DNA from: Granulimonas faecalis
GTDB lineage: Bacteria; Actinomycetota; Coriobacteriia; Coriobacteriales; Atopobiaceae
DNA length: 64,000 bases
Assembly (NCBI RefSeq): GCF_022834715.1
Contig: NZ_BQKC01000001.1
Coordinates: 1,276,501 to 1,340,500, forward strand
Direction: 5' to 3'
Of this stretch, positions 33,773 through 41,997 are shown piece after piece. How positions within the stretch are numbered: position 1 is the stretch's first letter; each line of letters starts with the position of its first letter. The translations under genes were made by a program, and so were the position numbers. The notes beneath the pieces are model-generated. The model was not told the DNA's origin and did no database searches. It saw only the letters and a program-made list of their open reading frames with translations.

Positions 33773-33835
33773 AAAAACAGCTAATTACTTTGCATTAATA
33801 TACCTTTTCTGGTCTCAGCCCATTTCGAGAAATCA

Positions 33836-33863
33836 AATATAGTATTTCCGATATAATTGGCAA
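33836..33863 (-). promoter_or_regulatory. promoter of the secreted-protein gene
   Basis: On the minus strand TTGCCA (33863-33858) and TATATT (33841-33836) are 16 nt apart in AT-rich DNA, about 90 nt upstream of the ATG at 33747. Match quality is good (four to five of six each). The transcript would include the ribosome-binding-site hairpin. Confidence 0.55.
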
Positions 33864-33931
33864 ATTGCTGTTATATCTACTAATTGATTGGTGCGCTTGT
33901 TTCCACCGCTGAGGATGCCCGAATGGCACGA

Positions 33932-33974
33932 AGCGACGAGCGGCGCGCGACCCGATACCGGGCGGCGCGTCGCT
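33932..33974 (-). terminator. imperfect GC-rich hairpin after recN
   Basis: AGCGACG (33932-33938) pairs with CGTCGCT (33968-33974), and CCCG pairs with CGGG around ATAC at the tip. The middle of the stem is imperfect. It begins 25 nt past the recN stop and borders the AT-rich island. No T-tract is visible. Confidence 0.4.
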
Positions 33975-33998
33975 CCTGTCTTATTCAGGGGCCCTCCC

Positions 33999-35627
33999 CT
34001 AGCCTCGGTCGGCCAGGAGCTCCCGGGCGTGGGCGAGGCTCGCCTCGGACTCGTCGCCCGCCAGCATGCGGGCGATCTCGGCCACGCGCTCCTCGCCGTC
34101 CACCTCCTCGATGCGGGTCTCGGGCACACCGTCGGCACCCTCCACCTTGCGCACCACGAAGTGGGCGTCGCCGGCCACGGCCACCTGGGGGAGGTGCGTC
34201 ACGCAGACCACCTGGTGGCTCCCCGCGAGGTCCGAGAGCACCTGGGCCAGGGCCACGGCCGTGGTGCCGCCCACGCCGGCGTCCACCTCGTCGAACACGA
34301 GGGTCTCCACCTCGTCGGCGTCGCCGAGCACCACCTTGCAGGCCAGGGTCACGCGGCTCACCTCGCCGCCAGAGGCCACTTTGCGCAGCGGCCGGGGCGC
34401 CATGGCCTCGCCGGGCCGGTACATGAGCTCCACGGAGCTGGGGCCGGCGGCGGTCCACTCGTCGCGGGCCAGCGGGGTCACGGCCACCTCGAGCGAGGCA
34501 CCGCCCATCATGAGGCGCCCCATCTGCGCCGTCACGGCCTCGGACAGCCCGGCGGCGGCCTCGGCCCGCAGGCGGTCCACCTCGGCGGCCCGCTCGGCGA
34601 GCTCCCGCTCTGCGGCGTCGACGGCCGCCCGGACCGCGGCCTCGGCCTCGCCGGTGCCCTCGGCGGCCTCCACGACCTCGGCCGCGGCGGCGCGGCGGGC
34701 GAGGACGTCGGCCATGGTGGGGCCGAAGGTGCGCATGAGGCCCTGGAGCTCGGCCTGGCGCGATTGCATGGACGCGAGCTCGGCCGGGTCGAGGTCCTGG
34801 GCGTCGCGGTAGGCGCGCAGCGACGCGGCCACGTCCTCGGCCTCGATGAGGGCTGACTCCAGCGAGGCGGCGAACCCCTCGAGGGCCGGGTCGGCCGAGG
34901 ATGCCTGGCGCAGGTCCCGCACGGCCTCGGACAGGCGGTCGGCCACGCCGTCGTCGGCGGTCACGGCCCGGTAGGCGTCGTTCGCGGCGCGCATGAGCAT
35001 CTCGGCGTTCTCGGCCTTGGGCAGACGCTCGGCCAACTCCTCGAGCTCGCGCTCGCCGGGCCCCACGGCGTCGATGCGGTCGAGCTCGTAGCGGGCCTGG
35101 TCCAGGCGGTCGGCGGCGGTGCGCCCGAGCTCGAGCACGCGGTCGAGCTCCCGGGCGGCGGCGCGGGCGGCGGCCAGGGCCTCCCGGTAGGACCCCTTCG
35201 CGGCGTCCATGGGCGCGCCCACCCAGGCGTCGAGGAGCTCGGCGTGGTGGGCGGCCGAGAGGAGCCGCTGGTGCTCGTGCTGGCCGCAGAGGTCCACGGT
35301 GGCGCCCAGGGTCTCCGCCAGCTCCCTCACCGAGGAGATTGAGCCGTCCACGGTCACCCGGCTGCGGCCGCGGCCGTCCACCCTGCGCCTGACCACGTGA
35401 CCGTCCTCGTCGTCGCCCGCGAAGTAGCGGCCCTCCACCGTGAGACCCTTGGCGCCCTCGCGCACCATGTCGGCGTTGGACCGCTCGCCCACGAGGAGCT
35501 TCACGGCCGAGAGCAGGGCGGTCTTTCCCGAGCCGCTCTCGCCGGTGATGACGGTGAGGCCGTCGGAGAAGGTGATGGACGCGTCGCGGATGAGCGCGAC
35601 GTCGGTGGCGTGTATGGCGTCGATCAT
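33999..35627 (-). CDS. recN: DNA repair protein RecN
   Basis: RecN is an SMC-like ATPase that gathers broken DNA ends for recombination. The 542-residue product has Walker A VITGESGSGKTALLSAVKLL (about 26-45), the QHEHQRLLS segment, long coiled-coil arms between residues ~150 and 360, the ABC signature VASGGEVSRVTLA and Walker B TLVFDEVDAGVGG, then VTHLPQVA. Its start overlaps the nadK stop by 4 nt. The recN-nadK-tlyA order is common in actinobacteria and Firmicutes. Confidence 0.96.
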   Translation of the reverse strand: MIDAIHATDVALIRDASITFSDGLTVITGESGSGKTALLSAVKLLVGERSNADMVREGAKGLTVEGRYFAGDDEDGHVVRRRVDGRGRSRVTVDGSISSVRELAETLGATVDLCGQHEHQRLLSAAHHAELLDAWVGAPMDAAKGSYREALAAARAAARELDRVLELGRTAADRLDQARYELDRIDAVGPGERELEELAERLPKAENAEMLMRAANDAYRAVTADDGVADRLSEAVRDLRQASSADPALEGFAASLESALIEAEDVAASLRAYRDAQDLDPAELASMQSRQAELQGLMRTFGPTMADVLARRAAAAEVVEAAEGTGEAEAAVRAAVDAAERELAERAAEVDRLRAEAAAGLSEAVTAQMGRLMMGGASLEVAVTPLARDEWTAAGPSSVELMYRPGEAMAPRPLRKVASGGEVSRVTLACKVVLGDADEVETLVFDEVDAGVGGTTAVALAQVLSDLAGSHQVVCVTHLPQVAVAGDAHFVVRKVEGADGVPETRIEEVDGEERVAEIARMLAGDESEASLAHARELLADRG

Positions 35628-36493
35628 GATCTGGTGCCTCCGTAGAAGACGCGGGAGACGCTCCGGTAGAAACCGTGGGTGTCGTCGTCGAGCAGGACGA
35701 TGTCGCCGGGGCCGCGGCTCACGCGCACGACCATGGGCACGAGGCCCTCGGGGCCCTCCATGAGGCGCCCGTCGCAGAAGACGCAGCGCTCCACGGGGCG
35801 CTCCGGCGTCATGGACAGCTCCACGACGTCCGACGGCGAGGTGAGGAACGCGCGCGCCAGGATGGTGTGCGGCGCCACGGGCACGTTGACCATGCCGTTG
35901 AACTCGGGGGTCACGATGGGGCCGCCCGCGGAGAGCGCGTAGCCGGTGGAGCCGGTGGCCGTGGCCACCACGAAGCCGTCGGCCCTGAGGCGGTCGATGG
36001 GGCTGCCCGACACCGAGACGTCGAACTCCACGAGGTTGCCCATGGCGCCACGCGAGAGGGCCATCTCATTGAGGCAGAAGACCCCCCGGCGCCACTCCTC
36101 CACGGGCGCGCGCCCCTCGGCGTCGCCGAAGCCGACGTCCACCGAGAGCGTGGCGCGTCTCGACACATGGAGCTCGCCGGCGAGGGCCGCCGCCACCGAG
36201 GCGACGACGTGGTCGGAGCCGGCGCCGGTGAGAAACCCCAGATGGCCGTAGGACAAACCCAGGATGGGGACGCCGGAGTACATGACGATCCCGGCGGCGC
36301 GGAGCAGCGTGCCGTCGCCGCCCAGGGACACCACGAGGTCGGCGCCCTCGGCCGTGACCGCCCCGAGGGGGGCGCGCTCGCCGTCGCGCACCCAGCGGAC
36401 GCCCACGCCCTGCCCCTCGAGGTAGCGGGCAAGCATCCGGGCGCCCTCGACGGCCTGGGCGCGCGAGTAGTTGGGGACGAGCAGGACCTCCAT
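35624..36493 (-). CDS. nadK: NAD kinase
   Basis: NadK phosphorylates NAD to NADP. The 289-residue product has the GGDGTLLRAA motif (58-67), LGHLGFLTG-type GHLGFLTGAG, the NEMALSRG segment and the second signature ATATGSTGYALSAGGPIV that binds NAD. Length matches the family. It lies 14 nt after tlyA and overlaps recN by 4 nt. Confidence 0.96.
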   Translation of the reverse strand: MEVLLVPNYSRAQAVEGARMLARYLEGQGVGVRWVRDGERAPLGAVTAEGADLVVSLGGDGTLLRAAGIVMYSGVPILGLSYGHLGFLTGAGSDHVVASVAAALAGELHVSRRATLSVDVGFGDAEGRAPVEEWRRGVFCLNEMALSRGAMGNLVEFDVSVSGSPIDRLRADGFVVATATGSTGYALSAGGPIVTPEFNGMVNVPVAPHTILARAFLTSPSDVVELSMTPERPVERCVFCDGRLMEGPEGLVPMVVRVSRGPGDIVLLDDDTHGFYRSVSRVFYGGTRS

Positions 36494-36507
36494 GGCGGCG
36501 CCTCCTG

Positions 36508-37284
36508 TCAGACGTCTCTAAGGGTGCAGACAAGCGGACGGGGCGTGGCACCCTCGCGGGCGACGAGGAGGTGCTCCTGGTTGCCCTTGGCCCCCTTGAT
36601 GGGGCTCGGGACCCAGCCCTGGACGGCGAGGCCGCACCCGTCGAGGGCGTCGGCCACACGCTCGACGGCGGCGAGGCGGACGGCGGGGTCGCGGACGACG
36701 CCCCCCTCCCCCACGTCCGCAGGGTCGGCCTCGAACTGCGGCTTCACGAGGACGATGAAGGTGCCCCTTTCCTTCAGGAGGGCGCGCACGGCGCCCACGA
36801 CCGAGGTCACCGAGGTGAACGACACGTCGCACACGGCCAGGTCCACGGGGTCCGGGGCGTCGTCGCGCCCGGGGAGGTCGCAGATGTTCGTGCGCTCGTG
36901 GAGCCTCACCCGGGGGTCGCCCCGGAGGCTCCAAGCGAACTGCGCATAGCCCACGTCCACGGCGTCCACCGATGCGGCGCCACGCTCCAGGAGGAGGTCG
37001 GTGAAGCCGCCCGTGGAGCAACCCACGTCGAGGCAGGAGAGTCCCGCGGGGTCCACCGAGAAGGCGTCGAGGGCCGCGGCGAGCTTCTCGGCGCCGCGGC
37101 TCACATGGGGGCGCTGCGCGCGCACGTGGAGCTCGCACCCCGGCACCACCTGGTCGCCGGGCGCGGAGTAGCGGAACCCGGCGCCGGACACGTCTCCGGC
37201 GAGGACCGCCCGCATGGCCTCGTCACGGGAGGAGAAGAGGCCCTGAGCCACCAGCTCGTCGTCGAGCCGACGCCGCCTGGGCAC
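36508..37284 (-). CDS. tlyA: TlyA-family 2'-O-ribose rRNA methyltransferase / haemolysin-like protein
   Basis: TlyA methylates cytidines in 16S and 23S rRNA. The 258-residue product has an N-terminal S4 RNA-binding domain (RLDDELVAQGLFSSRDEAMRAVLAGDV) and an FtsJ-like SAM domain with SRGAEKL (the catalytic lysine region), LDVGCSTGGFTDLLLERGA and LVKPQFEA. The GTG start at 37284 is 2 nt past the xseB stop. The name 'haemolysin' is historical; the methyltransferase role is better supported by the K-D-K-E-type motifs. Confidence 0.92.
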   Translation of the reverse strand: MPRRRRLDDELVAQGLFSSRDEAMRAVLAGDVSGAGFRYSAPGDQVVPGCELHVRAQRPHVSRGAEKLAAALDAFSVDPAGLSCLDVGCSTGGFTDLLLERGAASVDAVDVGYAQFAWSLRGDPRVRLHERTNICDLPGRDDAPDPVDLAVCDVSFTSVTSVVGAVRALLKERGTFIVLVKPQFEADPADVGEGGVVRDPAVRLAAVERVADALDGCGLAVQGWVPSPIKGAKGNQEHLLVAREGATPRPLVCTLRDV

Positions 37285-37286
37285 GC

Positions 37287-37700
37287 CTAACCCTCCTTCG
37301 GCCCGTCGGCCCAGGCCCCGTCGTCGGCGTCGTCCACGGCGCGCCCCATGGCCGCCTGGGCCTCGTCCGCGCCCTCGGGGTGCCCCGGCACGGCCATGGC
37401 GGGACCTTCGGACGCGCGCCCGTCGAGGAGCTCCGCGGCGACCTGGCCGCCGGCCCCCTCCTGAGCCCTCACGAGGTCCTCGGCGGCGAGGCCCTCGGCC
37501 ATCCGCTCCTTCTCGGCGGGCGAGAAGTCCGTGCGGTCCACGAGCTCCACGGCCTTGGAGCCGAGGGCGATGGCCTCGTCGAAGAGGTCGAGGGAGCGCT
37601 CGAGGGAGGTGTCCTTGGCGCGCACGTCGCTCACGATCTGGTCGAGGCGGTCGGTGACCTCATCGAAGCCGCGGTGGGCGCGCTCCGAGCGGGCGCCCAC
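37287..37700 (-). CDS. xseB: exodeoxyribonuclease VII small subunit with C-terminal extension
   Basis: XseB partners XseA in the nuclease that trims single-stranded DNA. Residues 10-60 (GFDEVTDRLDQIVSDVRAKDTSLERSLDLFDEAIALG) match the small two-helix XseB fold. The protein is 137 residues long against a usual 70-85; the extra C-terminal half is acidic and Ala/Gly-rich with no recognisable domain. xseA is not next to it, which is unusual. The GTG start at 37700 follows the nusB stop by one nucleotide. Confidence 0.85.
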   Translation of the reverse strand: MGARSERAHRGFDEVTDRLDQIVSDVRAKDTSLERSLDLFDEAIALGSKAVELVDRTDFSPAEKERMAEGLAAEDLVRAQEGAGGQVAAELLDGRASEGPAMAVPGHPEGADEAQAAMGRAVDDADDGAWADGPKEG

Positions 37701-37701
37701 G

Positions 37702-38292
37702 TCAGGCCCCCGCCACGTCGGCGTCTACGGCCTCCGCCGCGGCGTCGTCGGCGGCCGCGGCGTCGTCGGCCTCGGCCTGGAGCTCCTGGTCGGCGCCGGC
37801 CTCGGCCGCCTGGGCCGCGAGGGCCTCGGCCTCCTGGGCGGCGCGCTGCTCGCGGGCGCGGGCCACGAGGTCCACGCCGGAACCCATGTCGCGCTGGAGG
37901 CGCCCGAGGACGCCGTTCACGAACGAGAAGGAGTCGTCTCCGCCGAAGACCTTGGAGAGACGCACGGCCTCGTCGATGGCCACGGCGTCGCCCACGGCCT
38001 CCTCGTAGAGGAGCTCGTAGAGGGCGATGCGGAGGATGTTGCGGTCCACCGAGGCCATGCGCCCGACGGACCAGTTGCGGGCCACGGTGCCGAGGACGAG
38101 GTCGAGGTCGCCGCGGCGGTCGTACACGGCCAGGGCGAGGTCGCGGCCGTAGTCGTCGATAGGCCCGTCGGTGACCACGTACTCGTCGGCGAGGATGCGG
38201 TCGACGGGGCGGCCGGTGGCCTCCGCCTGGAAGAGGACCTGGAGGGCCTGGGCGCGGGCGAGGAGGCGGCCGGAGAGATGGGACTTGGACAA
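37702..38292 (-). CDS. nusB: transcription antitermination factor NusB with acidic tail
   Basis: NusB with NusE binds boxA RNA in rRNA leaders. The 196-residue product has RLLARAQALQVLFQAEATG at the start, the VDRNILRIALYELLY helix and DEAVRLSKVFGGDDSFSFVNGVLGRL, all family signatures. About 50 extra C-terminal residues are almost only Ala, Glu, Asp and Gln. The start is TTG at 38292, supported by AAGGAG 6 nt upstream that overlaps the asp23 stop. The order efp-(asp23)-nusB is conserved in Gram-positive genomes. Confidence 0.93.
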   Translation of the reverse strand: MSKSHLSGRLLARAQALQVLFQAEATGRPVDRILADEYVVTDGPIDDYGRDLALAVYDRRGDLDLVLGTVARNWSVGRMASVDRNILRIALYELLYEEAVGDAVAIDEAVRLSKVFGGDDSFSFVNGVLGRLQRDMGSGVDLVARAREQRAAQEAEALAAQAAEAGADQELQAEADDAAAADDAAAEAVDADVAGA

Positions 38293-38295
38293 CGC

Positions 38296-38655
38296 TTACT
38301 CCTTGGGGAAGACGAGCTCGTCGATGCGGATGTTCACGGCGCCCACGGGCACGCCGATCTGGGTGGTGACGGCGTTGGCGACGGCCTCGCGCACGCCCTG
38401 GGCCACCTCGGGGAAGGTGTAGCCGAAGAAGACGGCGATGGGCAGCGTCACGTCGAGCTTGCCGTCGGTGACCTCGCACTCCACCGTGTCCTCGGCCACG
38501 GTGGGCTTGGAGGTGAACATGGTGATGAGGCTCGTGGCGACGTTGTGCCCGTTGACGTAGGCCACGCCGTCGACCTTCTCGGCGGCGATGGTGACGATGG
38601 TTGCGATGACGTTGGTGGAGATGGCAAAGCCATCGATGGAGAGCTCGTTGGCCAT
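38296..38655 (-). CDS. Asp23/Gls24-family envelope stress protein
   Basis: The 119-residue product matches Asp23/Gls24 proteins: ISTNVIATIVTIAAEKVDGV near the start, then VTDGKLDVTLPIAVFFGYTFPEVAQGVREAVANAVTTQIG, a repeated alpha-beta unit. Members associate with the cytoplasmic membrane and are often alkaline-stress induced; their activity is unknown. In many Gram-positive genomes a copy sits between efp and nusB, as here. A TATACT element lies about 56-61 nt upstream of the ATG at 38655. Confidence 0.9.
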   Translation of the reverse strand: MANELSIDGFAISTNVIATIVTIAAEKVDGVAYVNGHNVATSLITMFTSKPTVAEDTVECEVTDGKLDVTLPIAVFFGYTFPEVAQGVREAVANAVTTQIGVPVGAVNIRIDELVFPKE

Positions 38656-38710
38656 GTTCCTGGTCCTTTCCTGCGCTCGTGCGCCCGCAAACTGGGGTCT
38701 GCCGCGTCAA

Positions 38711-38716
38711 GTATAG
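38711..38716 (-). promoter_or_regulatory. candidate -10 element for asp23-nusB
   Basis: The minus strand reads GCGTCTATACTTGACG around this hexamer, 56 nt before the asp23 ATG. A matching -35 is not obvious. The local sequence closely resembles the rmlA and efp upstream elements. Confidence 0.45.
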
Positions 38717-38791
38717 ACGCAGGGCGCCTGATTCCCGATAAATGCCCAATCCGCGGCCCCTGAGCCGCCGGACGGGCCCGGCCACAAAGAA

Positions 38792-38824
38792 GGCGCGGCC
38801 CGGGCTTGTGCCGCGGGCCGCGCC
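38792..38824 (-). terminator. intrinsic terminator of efp
   Basis: Arms 38792-38802 and 38814-38824 form an 11-bp perfect G/C stem, followed on the minus strand by TTCTTTGTG. It begins 18 nt past the efp stop. This is the most classical terminator in the window. Confidence 0.8.
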
Positions 38825-38841
38825 TGGCAGGGCCTTGGGTG

Positions 38842-39405
38842 CTAGACGCGGGAGACGAACTTGCCGTCGCGGGTGTCGACCTTGATCCTCTCGCCCACGT
38901 TGAGGTACATGGGCACCTGGATCTGGGCACCGGTCTCGATGACGGCGGGCTTGGTGCCGCCCTGGACGGTGTCGCCCTTGAAGCCGGGGTCGGTCTCGGT
39001 GATCTCGCACTCGATGAACATGGGCGGGGTCACGCCGAGGAGCTCGTCGTCCGCGTACAGGAGCTGGCAGACGTCGTTCTCGAGGAGCCACTTGGCGTTG
39101 TCGCCGATGTAGTCGGCGGACAGCGGCAGCTGCTCGTAGGTCTCGTTGTCCATGAAGTAGTAGTCCTGGCCGTCGTTGTAGAGGTACTGATACTCCTTGG
39201 TGACGAGCTGGACGTTCTCGAACTTGGAGCCGGCGTTGCAGGTCTGGTCGATCACGCGGCCGCTCTTGAGGTCGCGGATCTTGTAGCGGACGAAGGCGCC
39301 CCCCTTGCCGGGCTTGACGTGCTGGAACTCGACGATGGTGTAGATCTTGTCCTTGATCCGGAGGCCCATGCCGTTCTTGAAATCTGCGGTGCTGATGGTT
39401 GCCAC
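38842..39405 (-). CDS. efp: translation elongation factor P
   Basis: EF-P rescues ribosomes stalled at polyproline. The 187-residue product has the three barrel domains of the family. VKPGKGGAF carries the modified-lysine position K34, and the C-terminal block is IQVPMYLNVGERIKVDTRDGKFVSRV. I chose the GTG at 39405 because it gives the canonical start (M)ATISTADFKNGM and family length; an upstream start at 39450 adds an unconserved 15 residues. No EF-P-modifying enzyme gene is nearby. Confidence 0.96.
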   Translation of the reverse strand: MATISTADFKNGMGLRIKDKIYTIVEFQHVKPGKGGAFVRYKIRDLKSGRVIDQTCNAGSKFENVQLVTKEYQYLYNDGQDYYFMDNETYEQLPLSADYIGDNAKWLLENDVCQLLYADDELLGVTPPMFIECEITETDPGFKGDTVQGGTKPAVIETGAQIQVPMYLNVGERIKVDTRDGKFVSRV

Positions 39406-39462
39406 TGGTGACTCGCTTTCTAACACAGAGCTCTCGGCGGTTCTCGCCACGTACGGGGGTCA

Positions 39463-39468
39463 AGTATA
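39463..39468 (-). promoter_or_regulatory. candidate -10 element for efp
   Basis: CCTATACTTGACC on the minus strand contains TATACT 58-63 nt upstream of the efp GTG. The -35 region is unclear. It shows efp can be transcribed apart from the PTS genes. Confidence 0.45.
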
Positions 39469-39514
39469 GGCCCTGGCTGTGTCGCGGCGGTGCAGAAGGA
39501 GGGACGAACCTCCC

Positions 39515-39973
39515 CTACTCCTCCCCCCTGCCGCGGGAGAAGAGCCTGCCCACGCGGCGCCTGACGGCGTCGCCCACCTCCCCGGTGGCGTGGGTGGCCT
39601 GCACGAGCCGCTCGCGGCCCACGTGCCCGGCCAGGCACCGGACGAGGTTCTTGCCGTCCGACACCACGAACTCCAGCGGCGAGCAGTCGGGGGTGGAGAC
39701 GGTGATGGCGCGGACATAGTTGTTGGCTACGATGTCCACCTTGACCTCCTCCACGCTCGGCCAGGGGATCTGGATGAAGCCGACGCCGGAGTCGGCCCTG
39801 AACTCGAGACCCACGTCGCCCAGGATGAGCCTGCCGGTCTTGGGGAACACGGCCGAGGCGAAGCTGTTGGCGTTCACGACGAGGTCCACCCGGCGGTTGA
39901 GCTCGCCGGGGTCCTCCTTGGTCCGGACGCCGTCCTCCTCGATGGCCGAGATGTCGTCCTTCTTGCCGAACAC
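39515..39973 (-). CDS. manO: DUF956-family protein of mannose PTS operons (ManO)
   Basis: The 152-residue product matches DUF956: NRRVDLVVNANSFASAVFPKTGRLILGDVGLEFRAD, then GFIQIPWPSVEEVKVDI and a basic C-terminus (VGRLFSRGRG). DUF956 genes almost always accompany mannose-class PTS genes, where they are thought to modulate the permease. This fits the position directly after manZ. A strong hairpin lies between the two genes, so manO expression is probably lower or independent. Confidence 0.82.
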   Translation of the reverse strand: MFGKKDDISAIEEDGVRTKEDPGELNRRVDLVVNANSFASAVFPKTGRLILGDVGLEFRADSGVGFIQIPWPSVEEVKVDIVANNYVRAITVSTPDCSPLEFVVSDGKNLVRCLAGHVGRERLVQATHATGEVGDAVRRRVGRLFSRGRGEE

Positions 39974-40051
39974 GGTCCCACCTCCCTGGATGTCTGGAAC
40001 GAGTGCAATCCTAACCCATGGTCCCGGGTCGGGCCCGGCGCGCTACAGGGA

Positions 40052-40079
40052 AGGGCGGGGTCCCGGAAGACCCCGCCCT
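40052..40079 (-). terminator. terminator after manZ
   Basis: AGGGCGGGGTC (40052-40062) and GACCCCGCCCT (40069-40079) pair perfectly over 11 bp with a 6-nt loop, followed on the minus strand by TTCCCTG. It starts 27 nt past the manZ stop. Confidence 0.7.
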
Positions 40080-40106
40080 CGATGCGAGCGATCTCTGTGC
40101 AGGCTC

Positions 40107-41126
40107 TTAGAAGATGCCCACGAGGGCGCCGAGGATGCCCACGGCGAAGAGGCCGAAGATGATCGCGATGGGGTTGACCTTCTTCTTGAGGAGCCACATG
40201 CAGAGGAAGGTCAGGCAGAGCGGCAGGAGACCGGGCAGGAGCTGGTCGAGGACGCTCTGGAGGGTGGTGGTGCTCATGAGGCGCCACACGCCGGGGTCGG
40301 ACTGGGAGGCGGCGGCGGCGTTCTCCACGATGCTGTAGCCCTGGGAGGCGATGCCCTGGAAGCTGTTGAGGCCGTTGGCCATGACGTCCGGGGTGACGGT
40401 GCCGCCGTTGGCAACGCCGTTGAGGGCGGCGACGAGCTCGTCCACGGCCGGGAAGGCGTTGGTGGTGGAGCCCATGTCGGCGGTGGAGAAGACCACGGAG
40501 GACATGTCGATGGAGGTCCAGCGCGGGATCAGCACGCCCATGATGAACATGCCGAGCACGGAGGCGCCGGTGGTGACGCGCTGCAGCAGGCCGCCGGAGA
40601 GGTCCTTGGTGATGGAGGCGCCGGCCTTGTAGCCGAACTCCTGGGTGTACCAGAGGAAGGCCATGCGGATGACGTTCCACAGCACGAAGAACAGGATGGG
40701 GCCGAGGATGTTGCCGGTGAGGGCCAGCGACGCGGCGAAGGCGCCGATGACCGGGCGCAGGGTGCCCCAGAAGATGGGGTCGCCGACGCCGGCGAGCGGG
40801 CCCATCATGCCGATCTTGACGCCCTGGATGGCGGCGTCGTCGACAGGGGCGCCGTTGGCGCGGTTCTCCTCGAGGGAGAGCTCCACGCCCCAGACGGGGG
40901 CGGCCACGTAGGGGTGGGTGTTGAAGAACTCGAGGTGGCGCTTCAGGAACGCCTTCTGCTCCTCGGGGTCCTTGTAGAGCTTCTTCATGGCCGGAATCAT
41001 CGCGTAGCACCAGCCGACGTTCTGCATGCGCTCGTAGTTCCAGTTGGCCTGAAGCAGCCAGGTCCTCATCCAGACCGCGCGGCGGTCCTTGAGGTCAAGG
41101 GTAATCTCGTTCTTGGTCTCAGCCAT
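40107..41126 (-). CDS. manZ: mannose-class PTS membrane component IID
   Basis: IID works with IIC to pass hexose across the membrane while IIAB phosphorylates it. The 339-residue protein has the family opening (LLQANWNYERMQNVGWCYAMIPAMKKLYKD), HLEFFNTHPYVAAPVWGVELSLEEN, KIGMMGPLAGVGDPIFWGTLRP and C-terminal membrane helices ending LLKKKVNPIAIIFGLFAVGILGALVGIF. I chose the ATG at 41126 because GGGAGG lies 10 nt upstream; a TTG at 41135 would sit too close to that site. Confidence 0.96.
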   Translation of the reverse strand: MAETKNEITLDLKDRRAVWMRTWLLQANWNYERMQNVGWCYAMIPAMKKLYKDPEEQKAFLKRHLEFFNTHPYVAAPVWGVELSLEENRANGAPVDDAAIQGVKIGMMGPLAGVGDPIFWGTLRPVIGAFAASLALTGNILGPILFFVLWNVIRMAFLWYTQEFGYKAGASITKDLSGGLLQRVTTGASVLGMFIMGVLIPRWTSIDMSSVVFSTADMGSTTNAFPAVDELVAALNGVANGGTVTPDVMANGLNSFQGIASQGYSIVENAAAASQSDPGVWRLMSTTTLQSVLDQLLPGLLPLCLTFLCMWLLKKKVNPIAIIFGLFAVGILGALVGIF

Positions 41127-41147
41127 TGGTTTCAATCCTCCCTCGTC

Positions 41148-41960
41148 TTACTCGTAGTCGTTCAGGATGTCGTCGAGCGGGTCGGAGCCGCCGCCGGCGG
41201 TGGCCGCAGCCGCGCCACCGTTGCCGCCGCCGTTGAACTCGGGTGAGAGGTCGAGGTAGACGAAGGCGAGGGCCACACCGATGATGCCCATGGCGATCAG
41301 GCCGAGCTCGGACACGGAGGCGAGGGCAAAGCCGAGGAAGAAGAACGGCCAGACCTTGGCGGTGGCCATCATGTTCATGACCATGGCGTAACCGACGACG
41401 ACGATGAAGCCGCCGGCGGTGGACAGGCCGGTGGTGATCCACTCGGGGATAGCGGCCAGGGCGGCCTGAACGGCCTCGGCGGGGATGGCCATGATGATCA
41501 TGGCCGGGATGGCGATGCGGAGGCCCTGGCAGGCCACGGAGAGCCAGAGGTAGGCCTCGACGCCCCCGACGTTGCCGCGAGCGGCGGCGGCGTCGGCGCC
41601 GTGGGCGAAGCCCACGGTGATGGTACGGACGAAGATGGTGAGCACGGTGCCGGCGACGGCCATGGGGATGGCGACGGCGACGGCCTCCTGCACGCCCATG
41701 CCCTTGAGGCACACGAAGATGCCCGAGGAGACGCCGGCGAGGGCCGCGTCGGGGGCGACGGCGGCGCCGATGTTCATCCAGCCAAGGGCAATGAGCTGGA
41801 GGGTGCCGGCGAGCATGATGCCCTCGACGGGGTGGCCGGTGACCAGGCCGATCAGAGTGCAGGAAATGATGGGCTGGTGCAGCTCGAACTGGTCGAGCAC
41901 CGACTCCATGCCCGCCAGGAAGGCGATCACGAAGATGAGTACGGCGGAAAGGATGTCCAT
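41148..41960 (-). CDS. manY: mannose-class PTS membrane component IIC
   Basis: The 270-residue protein is the IIC channel subunit. It carries LIGLVTGHPVEGIMLAGTLQLIALGWMNIGAAVAPDAALA, the signature of the sorbose/mannose IIC family, and eight hydrophobic segments. It ends in a Gly/Ala-rich tail (GGGNGGAAAATAGGG) and an acidic DPLDDILNDYE. The gap to manX is 37 nt and to manZ 21 nt, so the three are one operon. Confidence 0.96.
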   Translation of the reverse strand: MDILSAVLIFVIAFLAGMESVLDQFELHQPIISCTLIGLVTGHPVEGIMLAGTLQLIALGWMNIGAAVAPDAALAGVSSGIFVCLKGMGVQEAVAVAIPMAVAGTVLTIFVRTITVGFAHGADAAAARGNVGGVEAYLWLSVACQGLRIAIPAMIIMAIPAEAVQAALAAIPEWITTGLSTAGGFIVVVGYAMVMNMMATAKVWPFFFLGFALASVSELGLIAMGIIGVALAFVYLDLSPEFNGGGNGGAAAATAGGGSDPLDDILNDYE

Positions 41961-41997
41961 GAATCCTCCTTTTGCATCCTTCTAGAGAGCCGAGTGG

